Positions 1-7,608 of a stretch of DNA of 64,000 bases are shown here, in pieces. A program made the translations under genes and the position numbers. Numbering within the stretch: position 1 is the first letter of the stretch; every line of letters begins with the position of its first letter. The notes under the pieces were generated by a model. That model worked only from the letters and a program-made list of their open reading frames with translations. It did no database searches and was not told where the DNA came from. Source of the stretch: Bacteroidota bacterium (GTDB lineage Bacteria > Bacteroidota > Bacteroidia > Bacteroidales > UBA7960); the NCBI GenBank assembly GCA_007693555.1, contig REDJ01000071.1, forward strand, positions 57,742 to 121,741. Reading direction: 5' to 3'.

Positions 1-398
1 CAGGACTACTGAGTTTTGATTATGAATATGCAGATTTTACACAAATGCGCCTCAGAAGCAGTGTAGCATCTTTTTCCCAGGAAAATAATATTATACGCAA
101 TAACTTTCAGGCACAACATATCTTTCGTGTGGGAGGAGAAATCAGGCTTGACCCCATTATCCTGAGGGCAGGATATTCATATCATTCAAACCCATACAAG
201 GCAGGAGTTAACGAAATGGAAAGAAACACAATAAGTGCAGGTATTGGAATTCGCGACAGAAACTACTTTGTTGATTTCGGTTACTTTTTTACTCAATATT
301 CTGAGGATTTCTACCCTTATGCAGCAAATCTGACACAACCGGTCAATTATGATTATTCACGCAATGGTTTCCTGATGACAATAGGTTTCAGATTCTGA
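1..398 (+). CDS. C-terminal fragment of an outer-membrane beta-barrel protein (FadL/OmpP1-like)
   Basis: The reading frame is open from the first bases of the window, so this is the 3' end of a longer gene; the ATG at 45 is internal. The visible 131 or so residues show alternating hydrophobic/polar beta-strand pattern, paired aromatic residues, and the chain ends in GFRF, a terminal Phe typical of BAM-inserted barrels. The strand layout and the phrase 'RNYFVDFGY' resemble the last strands of Bacteroidota FadL/OmpP1-type hydrophobic-compound transporters, but that assignment rests on a fragment. The gene ends 90 bp before the oppositely oriented zinc-ribbon gene, with a shared hairpin terminator between them. 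Confidence 0.6.
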   Translation, partial: GLLSFDYEYADFTQMRLRSSVASFSQENNIIRNNFQAQHIFRVGGEIRLDPIILRAGYSYHSNPYKAGVNEMERNTISAGIGIRDRNYFVDFGYFFTQYSEDFYPYAANLTQPVNYDYSRNGFLMTIGFRF

Positions 399-434
399 TA
401 AAAAATGTTACCCCCCATTCACTTGTTGAATGAA

Positions 435-463
435 AAACGGGCAGGATTTTTTCCTGCCCGTTT
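435..463. terminator. Bidirectional hairpin terminator
   Basis: Perfect 12-bp stem (435-446 with 452-463) closed by a five-T loop, with A-rich and T-rich flanks. It lies between two convergent genes and can serve both. Confidence 0.8.
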
Positions 464-487
464 CACTTTTATATTCTTAAGAAGTTA

Positions 488-1333
488 TTAAAGAGAAATA
501 CTTTCAACTATACTTGTATCCACAAGAATTCTTCCGCAATATTCACAAACAATAATTTTCTTGTTCAGGCGAATATCCAATTGTCTCTGAGGAGGTATTT
601 TGTTAAAACATCCGCCACATGCATCCCTTTCAACCGGTACTACTGCAAGTCCGTTTCTGGCGTTAGCGCGAATACGCTTATAAGCACCAAGCAATCTGTC
701 ATCTATTATTTCTTCCTGTTTTTTAGACTTTTGCCTGAGTTGTTCCTCTTCCTTTTGCGTTTCTTCAATGATATCCTTTAATTCATTCTTTTTAATATCG
801 AGGTCATTTTTTCGTTCATCCAATTCATTAACGGCTATCTCAACCAATTGCTTCTTACTTTCAATAGCTGCTGTAAATTCTTTTATTTTCTTTTCTGAAA
901 GCTGAATCTCCAGGGTTTGATATTCAATTTCCTTGTTCAATGAATCGTATTCCCGGTTATTACGCACATTCATTTGCTGCGATTCATATTTTTTAACCAA
1001 TTCCTGGCTTTCTTTTATCGCATTCTGTTTTTGTGTGATTTCCATCTCAAGATCAGAAACCTCCTGATTAAATTTATTAATACGGGTTTCAAGTCCTTCA
1101 ATTTCATCTTCAAGATCCTGGACTTCCAGTGGTAATTCTCCTCTTACAATACGTATTTTATCAATGTGGGTATCAATCAACTGGAGCGTATATAACCCGG
1201 TTAATTTCTTTTTAACCACCGATTCTATACTATCCTCGGCAGTTTTATCCATTGCCGATGTAGTGGTTACAATTTCAGGTTCTTCTGTTTTGGTGGTATT
1301 CTTGCTTCTGGAAGTTGCTTTAGATTTGGCCAT
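488..1333 (-). CDS. Coiled-coil C4 zinc-ribbon protein (CdsZ/COG1579 family)
   Basis: A 281-residue protein: a low-complexity Ser/Thr/Lys N-terminus (1-35), a long heptad-rich coiled coil (about 45-210), then a short zinc ribbon whose ligands are visible as CGGC (C239, C242) and CEYC (C263, C266). This is the architecture of the COG1579 'C4-type zinc ribbon domain' proteins; the chlamydial member CdsZ is linked to type III secretion, but in Bacteroidota the role is not established and no secretion genes are nearby. It follows the Nif3-like gene by 31 bp on the same strand, a pairing common in many bacterial genomes, so the two are probably co-transcribed. Function beyond RNA/nucleic-acid-like zinc ribbon is unknown. 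Confidence 0.88.
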   Translation of the reverse strand: MAKSKATSRSKNTTKTEEPEIVTTTSAMDKTAEDSIESVVKKKLTGLYTLQLIDTHIDKIRIVRGELPLEVQDLEDEIEGLETRINKFNQEVSDLEMEITQKQNAIKESQELVKKYESQQMNVRNNREYDSLNKEIEYQTLEIQLSEKKIKEFTAAIESKKQLVEIAVNELDERKNDLDIKKNELKDIIEETQKEEEQLRQKSKKQEEIIDDRLLGAYKRIRANARNGLAVVPVERDACGGCFNKIPPQRQLDIRLNKKIIVCEYCGRILVDTSIVESISL

Positions 1334-1364
1334 AAGGGCAATATTTTATTTTAGAATTGCTGAA

Positions 1365-2459
1365 TTAGAAATATCTGACAGGATTTGTACTCTGGTCAGA
1401 AATCAGGAGTGCAAAGTTAGTAAATTTTTTACTAACAATTTCATACAAAATTTCTTTTGTAAATTGTTCACTTTCATAATGTCCCACATCTGCCAAAAGC
1501 ATTTTTCCCCTTACATCAAAAAAGTCATGATATTTAATATCTGCAGTTATAAAAATATCAGCACCTGCTGACACAGCTTTATCGATGAGAAAACTACCGC
1601 TGCCACCGCATAGAGCAACTTTTTTTATTTCTCTGCCAGTAAACTCACTATGCCTGATAGCCGGAATTCCCAACTGATCTTTTAAGAAGGCAAGAAAATT
1701 ATTTTCAGTCATTTGCTCAGGTAATTTACCTGTTATACCTGCACCTGCCTTGTCAAAAGTATTATCAAGGGGATATAAATCATAAGCCACCTCTTCATAT
1801 GGATGTGCATTAAGCATAGCTTTTAAAACTGCATTTTCAAGGTAATCCGGTAAAATGGTTTCAATTCTGATCTCCGGCTCATAGTGTATCTGTCCCTTTT
1901 CACCCACAAAAGGATTTGTGCTGTCTCCGCCTCTGAATGAACCTTTTCCTTCAAGGTTAAAACTACAACAATCATACTCTCCAATTTGTCCTGCACCGGC
2001 CAGAAAAATTGCTTCCCTTACCTTTTCAGCGTGTTCAACCGGACAGAAAGTAACAAGTTTTTTTAACAGCCCTTTTCTTGGTTGAAGCACCCTGAGTTCT
2101 GTTAATCCCAGTTTTTCCGCTAACTTTTTATTCACTCCGTTGATTACACTGTCAAGATTTGTATGCACCGAAATCAAACTGATATCATGCTTTATTGCCT
2201 TAATCAATGCCCTTTCGGTATAATGTTTCCCTGTGAGTTTTTTAATACCCCGAAAAATCAATGGATGATGCGATATTACCAGGTCACATTGTTTTTCTAT
2301 GGCTTCATCAATTATCTCTTCGGTAATATCAATACAAACCAGTCCACGTTTTACCTCCTTTTCAGGATCTCCGAATTGAATGCCTGAATTATCATAATCC
2401 TCCTGCAAAGAAAATGGTGCAATCTGTTCAAAGGCCTTTACCAGTTCTCCTAGTTTCAT
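1365..2459 (-). CDS. Nif3-like dinuclear metal centre protein
   Basis: A 364-residue NIF3/YqfO-type protein. The metal-binding residues expected of the family are visible: the paired histidines in SHHPLIF (H64, H65), the HTNLD segment near residue 100, and the C-terminal GHYESE motif (H327, E329/E331). The length identifies the long form carrying a PII/CutA-like insert (about 125-230) between the two halves of the Nif3 fold, unlike the 247-residue E. coli YbgI. Family members form toroidal hexamers with a two-metal site; proposed roles include GTP cyclohydrolase-like hydrolase activity, without agreement. First gene of a likely two-gene unit with the zinc-ribbon gene downstream. Confidence 0.92.
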   Translation of the reverse strand: MKLGELVKAFEQIAPFSLQEDYDNSGIQFGDPEKEVKRGLVCIDITEEIIDEAIEKQCDLVISHHPLIFRGIKKLTGKHYTERALIKAIKHDISLISVHTNLDSVINGVNKKLAEKLGLTELRVLQPRKGLLKKLVTFCPVEHAEKVREAIFLAGAGQIGEYDCCSFNLEGKGSFRGGDSTNPFVGEKGQIHYEPEIRIETILPDYLENAVLKAMLNAHPYEEVAYDLYPLDNTFDKAGAGITGKLPEQMTENNFLAFLKDQLGIPAIRHSEFTGREIKKVALCGGSGSFLIDKAVSAGADIFITADIKYHDFFDVRGKMLLADVGHYESEQFTKEILYEIVSKKFTNFALLISDQSTNPVRYF

Positions 2460-2721
2460 GTTTTTTAAGTTTTATGTTAATCTGATTTGTTTAAGCTAAG
2501 TTATAAAATTGCCTGAAACAATCCGGGAACTAAACTGATTTTCCCCCAGGTTCCTATCACTGTTGCTTCATAAATATAAAGTATTTCTATTCTCGTAATG
2601 CTTTTTGCCTCAAACAGACAAATTCATTCTTTAAAAGAAGTATAGGGGCAAACTTCGTATCAAACTAAATATTAGTGATTTGCGCTTGAATTAATTGATT
2701 TCATTTTCTATATTTGGCCCC

Positions 2722-3795
2722 ATGAATGTTTTCAGGATTTTCTTATTCCCATTTTCCTTAATCTATGGAAGTATAACCTGGTTAAGAAATAAATTCTTTG
2801 ACTGGGGTTTGCTTCCTTCTCAAAGCTATAAGCATGCTTTAATCGGAACCGGCAATCTCAGTACCGGAGGCACAGGAAAAACTCCTCATATTGAATACCT
2901 GATAAAACTCTTAAAGGACAAATATAAGGTTGCTACACTAAGCCGAGGTTATAAAAGAAAAACAAGGGGTTTCCAATTTGCAAATGAAGAATCAACAGTC
3001 AGACAAATTGGAGATGAGCCCATGCAAATTTATTATAAATATCCTGAAGCCTTTGTTGCTGTTTGTGAGAACCGTAAAAGGGGGGTTGATAAAATCCTTG
3101 AAAAACGACCCGATAATCAGGTTATCCTGCTGGATGATGTATTTCAACACCGGTATATCAAACCAGGGCTGAATATTCTTTTAACAGACTATCATAAAAT
3201 ATTCACACGCAATTTTGTTTTACCCACCGGGAACCTTCGTGAATTCAGGCATGGGGCAAAACGAGCAGATGCTCTGATTGTGACAAAAACCCCTTCTGTA
3301 TTTTCTCCTCTTGACAGGAGACTTCTGCTAAAAGAACTTGGCAAATATGAGATCCCTCATATTTTCTTCTCTTTCATAAAATACGGAAAGTGGGTACCTG
3401 TAAATGAAAAAGCGAAAGAAACCAATATGCAAAAAGCCAAAACAATTTTTTTAGTTACCGGTATTGCAAACCCCGTTCCATTGGGTGAACACCTGAAAAG
3501 GCAATGTACTTTTCTGAAGGAGTTTCGCTTTTCTGATCATCACCAGTTTACAATAACAGATTTGCATAAAATAAAAGACAAGTTTAATGCCACGTATAGC
3601 CAAACCAAAGCAATAGTAACAACCGAAAAGGATACCATGCGACTTCGAAAGCCAGAATTAATTGAGGTATTTAAAAATATGCCGGTTTATTACATACCCA
3701 TTGAGGTTGACTTTCATCATGAAGATAAAAAAGGATTTGATAAAATGGTACTTGATTTTATGCAGAGTCACTTCCCGAAAAAAAAGAAGGCATAA
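2722..3795 (+). CDS. lpxK: Tetraacyldisaccharide 4'-kinase (lipid A 4'-kinase)
   Basis: LpxK phosphorylates the 4'-position of the lipid A disaccharide precursor at the inner face of the cytoplasmic membrane. I chose the ATG at 2722 (357 residues) rather than the in-frame TTG at 2695, because the chain MNVFRIFLFPFSLIYG begins as Bacteroidota LpxK proteins do, with an N-terminal hydrophobic membrane-associating helix. The P-loop GNLSTGGTGKTP lies at about residues 44-55, followed by the conserved segments LSRGY, GDEP and LLDDVFQHR. The lysine-rich C-terminus (KKKKA) is unremarkable. It is monocistronic as far as can be seen, with the divergent Nif3-like gene upstream and the sigma-54 activator converging on its 3' end. 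Confidence 0.95.
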   Translation: MNVFRIFLFPFSLIYGSITWLRNKFFDWGLLPSQSYKHALIGTGNLSTGGTGKTPHIEYLIKLLKDKYKVATLSRGYKRKTRGFQFANEESTVRQIGDEPMQIYYKYPEAFVAVCENRKRGVDKILEKRPDNQVILLDDVFQHRYIKPGLNILLTDYHKIFTRNFVLPTGNLREFRHGAKRADALIVTKTPSVFSPLDRRLLLKELGKYEIPHIFFSFIKYGKWVPVNEKAKETNMQKAKTIFLVTGIANPVPLGEHLKRQCTFLKEFRFSDHHQFTITDLHKIKDKFNATYSQTKAIVTTEKDTMRLRKPELIEVFKNMPVYYIPIEVDFHHEDKKGFDKMVLDFMQSHFPKKKKA

Positions 3796-3843
3796 TTTTT
3801 CGTATGCGAACTTCTTTTATACTAAATTGCTACTTTTTATTCG

Positions 3844-5223
3844 TCATATACCCAGTTTTTTCATTTTCTTCCAAAGAGCAACTCTGCTGATACCCAAGTA
3901 TTCTGCGGTTTTGGTTTGGTTCCAGTCATTCATTTCAAGCACACCCATGAGTTGTTCTTTATTGATAGTCAATCTTCTGTTTTTATTTTTCCTGAAGCCT
4001 TCAGCATAATAAACTGAGGCTGAAAGATCTCTCTCTTTTTTATCCACCGGTTCCTTAGGACCTTTTCTGATTTCTTCCGGCAGATCCGCCAGTTCTATTA
4101 ATCCTGACCGAACCAATACGAATGCATGTTCAATGGCATTTTGGAGCTCTCTTATATTTCCCGGCCATGAATAAGTCAATAATGCCTTCATTGCCTCTTT
4201 GCTGAGCCCTTTTACACTTCTTGAAGTTGTCCGGTTATACTTTTCCACAAAATAATCTATCAACAAAGGAATATCCAGATAACGTTCTCTCAGGGATGGC
4301 ATTTTTATATTAAACACATTCAAACGGTAAAAGAGGTCCTCTCTGAAAATATTATGTCGGATGAGCTCACGCAAATCCTTATTGGTTGCAGCTACTATCC
4401 GCATATCCACTTTTATGGTTTTGTTGTCACCAACTCTTTCAATAACTTTTTCCTGTAATACTCTTAGCAACTTTACCTGCAGCGATTGAGATATCTCTGC
4501 AATCTCATCAAGGAATATGGTTCCACCATTGGCTTGTTCAAACTTCCCTGTTTTATCTTTATACGCATCTGTAAATGCGCCTTTCACGTGACCAAAGAGC
4601 TCACTCTCAAGCAGGGTTTCGGTTAATGCAGCACAATTTACTTTTATCAGAGGTTTGTTTTTTCTGTCTGAAAGCTCATGAATGGCATCTGCAACAAGTT
4701 CTTTCCCTGTACCACTTTCTCCCTGAATGAGCACATTCACCTCAGAATCAGCAGCCAAACTTATCATTCGGTAAATTTCTACTATTGCAGGGTCATGTCC
4801 GATTATTTTCTTTCTCAGGATAAACTCACCTTTTCCGAATGTGCCCGGCGAATAGGTGATACAATCCATTTCGCCCGAAATATCTGTAATATTGAAAATG
4901 TAGAATTCAGAACTTTTATGTGTAAAACCTTTCACCGAAAAATAAACCAGGCGGTCATCACCATAGCTTTTTAAAATCAATGTTTTATGAAAATCTCGTT
5001 TGCCCTGATTAATCATATTTTGCATACAATCATCCATGCTGAATAATCGCATATCTGTTGTATAATATACCTGATCTCTCATATTTGCATGGATACTGTT
5101 TCTTGTGCCTGAAAATATTTTTTCCCTCGCAAATTCATTCATGTATTGAATATTCAACTGATTATCAGTAATTATCAGTCCACAGGGCAAGGAATCAGCA
5201 ATGGCTTTAAAATCTTTTTCCAT
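3844..5223 (-). CDS. Sigma-54-dependent transcriptional activator (PAS-AAA+-Fis HTH)
   Basis: A 459-residue enhancer-binding protein. Residues 1-125 form a PAS-type sensory domain rather than a phosphorylatable receiver. The AAA+ domain (about 137-365) has Walker A GESGTGKE (168-175), the sigma-54-contacting loop GAFTDA (215-220) and Walker B GGTIFLDE (233-240), so it should be a working sigma-54 activator. The C-terminus is a Fis-type helix-turn-helix (about 425-459, ending in WKKMKKLGI). It is divergent from the DUF302 gene, and a correctly spaced -24/-12 element lies in front of that gene, which makes it the obvious target. The ligand of the PAS domain cannot be read from sequence. Confidence 0.95.
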   Translation of the reverse strand: MEKDFKAIADSLPCGLIITDNQLNIQYMNEFAREKIFSGTRNSIHANMRDQVYYTTDMRLFSMDDCMQNMINQGKRDFHKTLILKSYGDDRLVYFSVKGFTHKSSEFYIFNITDISGEMDCITYSPGTFGKGEFILRKKIIGHDPAIVEIYRMISLAADSEVNVLIQGESGTGKELVADAIHELSDRKNKPLIKVNCAALTETLLESELFGHVKGAFTDAYKDKTGKFEQANGGTIFLDEIAEISQSLQVKLLRVLQEKVIERVGDNKTIKVDMRIVAATNKDLRELIRHNIFREDLFYRLNVFNIKMPSLRERYLDIPLLIDYFVEKYNRTTSRSVKGLSKEAMKALLTYSWPGNIRELQNAIEHAFVLVRSGLIELADLPEEIRKGPKEPVDKKERDLSASVYYAEGFRKNKNRRLTINKEQLMGVLEMNDWNQTKTAEYLGISRVALWKKMKKLGI

Positions 5224-5233
5224 AAAACGTTTT

Positions 5234-5289
5234 AAGTTAACAATTGGTTAGCAAAGTTAATGCTTTTTGTTAACTAAATGTGTTAACTT
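5234..5289. promoter_or_regulatory. Cluster of GTTAAC palindromes, candidate enhancer sites for the sigma-54 activator
   Basis: Three copies of GTTAAC (5236-5241, 5269-5274, 5282-5287) lie just upstream of the activator's start codon. The outer copies extend to an exact 9-bp inverted pair, AAGTTAACA and TGTTAACTT. They sit roughly 55-105 bp upstream of the -24/-12 element, a usual distance for an upstream activating sequence. GTTAAC is AT-rich, so chance cannot be excluded; the operator role is inference. Confidence 0.45.
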
Positions 5290-5340
5290 TTGTGCTTACA
5301 TTATCATGTATATACCTGTTTAACAGGCATATAATTGTTA

Positions 5341-5355
5341 TGGCATAAAAATCGC
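5341..5355 (+). promoter_or_regulatory. Putative sigma-54 (-24/-12) promoter of the DUF302 gene
   Basis: The sequence TGGCATAAAAATCGC has the GG and GC dinucleotides at exactly the spacing of the sigma-54 consensus (TGGCAC-N5-TTGC), with mismatches at the last base of the -24 box and one base before the GC. The transcription start would fall near 5367, about 43 bases upstream of the DUF302 start codon. A sigma-54 activator gene is divergently adjacent. Confidence 0.55.
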
Positions 5356-5409
5356 CTTTTTATAATGAGAAAATCTAAAATGAATAAATAAACATTAAAC
5401 TATACAGTT

Positions 5410-5889
5410 ATGACTAAACAAAACATTTTATTCCTTACAGGTGGATTACTGACAGGTATTATACTCACTGCCCTACTGGCTTACAAATCAGCTCCAGGAA
5501 TGATGCTGAAAGAAGCTGAAAGTAAATACAATTTTGAAAGATCTGTGGAGATTTTTGAGCAAACCGCACTGGAAATGGGTTGGAAAATCCCAACCGTTCA
5601 CGACATGCAGGAAACAATGAAAAATTTTGGGAAGGATGTGGCTCAAATGAAAGTTTTTGAACTTTGCCATCCTGAGCATGCCTACGAAATTTTAAGCCGT
5701 GATAAGGAAAGAATTGTTTCAAATATGATGCCTTGCCGTGTTTCTATATACGAAAAGTCTGATGGCAATACTTATATTTCATGGATGAATACTTCAATGA
5801 TGGGAAATATGATGGGTGGCGTAATTGCTGATGTAATGGGAGTTGCTTCTGCAGAAAGTGAAAAAATGATTTCAGCCATAAAAAAGTAA
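5410..5889 (+). CDS. DUF302 domain protein with N-terminal membrane anchor
   Basis: A 159-residue protein starting with a hydrophobic segment (about 5-26) that acts as an uncleaved anchor or signal peptide, followed by a DUF302-like domain (about 35-140) whose recognisable core reads KVFELCHPEHAYEIL and later MPCRVSIYEKSDG. DUF302 proteins are small alpha/beta proteins of unknown function, sometimes near sulfur or redox genes; no such context is visible here. The C-terminal third is rich in Met and Gly (MMGNMMGGVIADVMG), an oddity that could be flexible, membrane-associating or metal-binding. A sigma-54-type promoter precedes it and a strong terminator follows, so it is probably a single-gene transcript controlled by the neighbouring activator. 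Confidence 0.8.
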   Translation: MTKQNILFLTGGLLTGIILTALLAYKSAPGMMLKEAESKYNFERSVEIFEQTALEMGWKIPTVHDMQETMKNFGKDVAQMKVFELCHPEHAYEILSRDKERIVSNMMPCRVSIYEKSDGNTYISWMNTSMMGNMMGGVIADVMGVASAESEKMISAIKK

Positions 5890-5928
5890 TGAAATTCTAG
5901 CGATAGTTTTTTGATTGGTGCTTATTTT

Positions 5929-5959
5929 AAAAGAGACCCGTTTTTTATGGGTCTCTTTT
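5929..5959 (+). terminator. Rho-independent terminator of the DUF302 gene
   Basis: An 11-bp perfect stem (5929-5939 with 5949-5959) with a run of T after the right arm, 40 bp past the stop codon. Confidence 0.85.
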
Positions 5960-5972
5960 TTTAAAATAAAAA

Positions 5973-5995
5973 CGGGAGCCTTATAATGTCTCCCG
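5973..5995 (-). terminator. Terminator of the SPOR lipoprotein gene
   Basis: Read on the minus strand, a CGGGAG/CTCCCG stem is followed directly by TTTTTATTTT. It lies just beyond the stop of the minus-strand SPOR gene and faces the DUF302 terminator. Confidence 0.75.
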
Positions 5996-6002
5996 CTATT
6001 CT

Positions 6003-6392
6003 TTATTCCTTCCTGATCAGCAACCATGTGTCTTCATGCTCCGGGAAATCGGATCTTATTTGTAAAATCCTTCTCCTTGCATCAGCTTCGAGTAGGTATG
6101 AATTGACCGATACTCTGTGAAAACCCGTTTCACTGAGTAAAATTACCGGGGTAAATCCTTTTGCTATCATTTCCTGCATATAACGATTTGCATTTTCTCT
6201 TTCCCTGAAACTACCAATAATTACAAAATAGGTTCGATCATCATGTTGGGTCCTATCCTCCTCACGGGTAAAGGTAAAACTTTCTTCAACTGCTCTTATG
6301 GGAATCTCAGTTTCAACCTCAGTCAATTTTTTGGTTCTGCAACCTGTTAAGATCATAAATCCTGCAATGATCAATATTACTGTTTTCTTCAT
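6003..6392 (-). CDS. SPOR-domain lipoprotein
   Basis: From the ATG at 6392 the product is 129 residues and begins with a clean lipoprotein signal (MKKTVILIIAGFMILTGC, lipid-attached Cys18), which is why I prefer this start to the ATG 39 bases upstream. The remainder holds a SPOR-type repeat (about 55-125), including YFVIIGSFRERENANRY and a second strand-helix unit ending in a positively charged tail. SPOR domains bind denuded septal peptidoglycan, so a periplasm-facing, cell-wall-associated role at division sites is likely. It is a single gene flanked by a terminator and a 350-bp upstream region. Confidence 0.85.
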   Translation of the reverse strand: MKKTVILIIAGFMILTGCRTKKLTEVETEIPIRAVEESFTFTREEDRTQHDDRTYFVIIGSFRERENANRYMQEMIAKGFTPVILLSETGFHRVSVNSYLLEADARRRILQIRSDFPEHEDTWLLIRKE

Positions 6393-6741
6393 ATCAGTTT
6401 TTGAATTAAATAAAACACCTGGTTTATACAATATTATTAAAGCTTGATAACGCGAAAGTAATCAAAATTGTATTAATTTTTTGATGAAGCCAAAGAGAAT
6501 ATTCTTCCAAATTATAAAATCCTGAATTCCACAAATCGTGGAGAATTTTGCTCATGAGTTTGGCATGCAAATATGTCACCTTTTTAACGAATAATCCGAT
6601 ATTCCATTATTAACTTAATTGTTTACAGTTACTTAGCCAGACAATTCAAACTTATGTTTTAAATCATGGCATTGACATTGATAAATTAAGACATGTGAAC
6701 TATTTTTAAAAACAATTATTTTATTCTAAAAATACAACCCT
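6393..6741. other. Intergenic region between divergent envelope genes
   Basis: 349 bp, AT-rich, expected to hold the promoters of the SPOR lipoprotein (minus) and the beta-barrel gene (plus). A short imperfect hairpin (about 6525-6547, AATTCCAC paired with GTGGAGAATT) is visible. I could not identify a convincing promoter, small ORF or RNA gene. Confidence 0.5.
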
Positions 6742-7374
6742 ATGACAAATATGAAAATTGTAACTTTTGTATTCCTGATGATCATTTCAATTCTGATATC
6801 TTCAAAAACTTATTCACAGGAAGTAAGCGGAGGAATCAAAGGCGGACTTACCATGAGTAATCTTTACATTGACCGCGATGATCTGGATGATGAAAACGCT
6901 CGTTTCGGATACCATGCAGGCTTTTTCAGCCAAATCATGTTCCTTGAAACCTTTGGCATTCAACCCGAGTTACTTTTTACAACCAAAGGGACAGAAGCTA
7001 CTTATACAGGCGTGATTGACCAGACCGTAAAATTCAATCTGAACTACCTTGAATTACCGTTACTCTTTGTTTTCCGACCTGTTGAAATATTTGAATTTTA
7101 CGCCGGGCCATACGCAGGACTATTGCTCAACAATAATGTTAAATTTTCCGGAATCATTGACGGTGAAGAAGAAATAGACCGTGATAATTTCAACACCCTT
7201 GATTATGGTTTCGGTGCCGGCATTGCCATGAATTTTGGAAATATTCAGGTGGGTTTGAGATACAATATCGGATTGCAGAAACTTGCCGATACCAATGTTA
7301 CAAACCTGCTGCTGGGTGACAGCAAAAATGCATATGGACAACTTTATATTGCATTCAGGATAACGGAGAAGTAA
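6742..7374 (+). CDS. Small outer-membrane beta-barrel protein (PorT/OmpW-like size)
   Basis: A 210-residue protein with a Sec signal peptide (about 1-27, ending SKTYSQ, so mature chain from about EVSGG) and the alternating pattern of an eight-stranded barrel: GIKGGLTMSNLYI near the N-terminus, FGIQPELLFTTKG, LNYLELPLLFVFRP, and a final strand AYGQLYIAFRITEK. This is the 'porin family / outer membrane beta-barrel' group (OMP_b-brl_2-like) common in Bacteroidota; substrate and function are not predictable. An alternative start three codons downstream (ATG at 6751) gives an equally good signal peptide. A weak hairpin follows. Confidence 0.8.
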   Translation: MTNMKIVTFVFLMIISILISSKTYSQEVSGGIKGGLTMSNLYIDRDDLDDENARFGYHAGFFSQIMFLETFGIQPELLFTTKGTEATYTGVIDQTVKFNLNYLELPLLFVFRPVEIFEFYAGPYAGLLLNNNVKFSGIIDGEEEIDRDNFNTLDYGFGAGIAMNFGNIQVGLRYNIGLQKLADTNVTNLLLGDSKNAYGQLYIAFRITEK

Positions 7375-7398
7375 AAATCTTTTTTTAAAGCTAAAAAG

Positions 7399-7429
7399 TA
7401 CAGCGGGCCAATTAAATTGGTTCGCTGTA
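7399..7429 (+). terminator. Hairpin after the beta-barrel gene
   Basis: TACAGCG (7399-7405) pairs with CGCTGTA (7423-7429), extended inward by G-T pairs and a CCAA/TTGG helix, and followed by ATTTAATTT. Plausible terminator with a short T tract. Confidence 0.55.
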
Positions 7430-7608
7430 TTTAATTTATGACCATGTTATATTGCTATAAGTGATTATTGGTTTTGCACTTCATAGCTGCCCTAACCAAA
7501 AGAAAAAAGCACACAGGGTTTACACTAAAAAAGATTGTAATCTTTAAGATAAAAGGCATTTAAAAATTGCTTATTCATTTTTCGTAATTTAGCCAAAAAT
7601 TCCACCTT

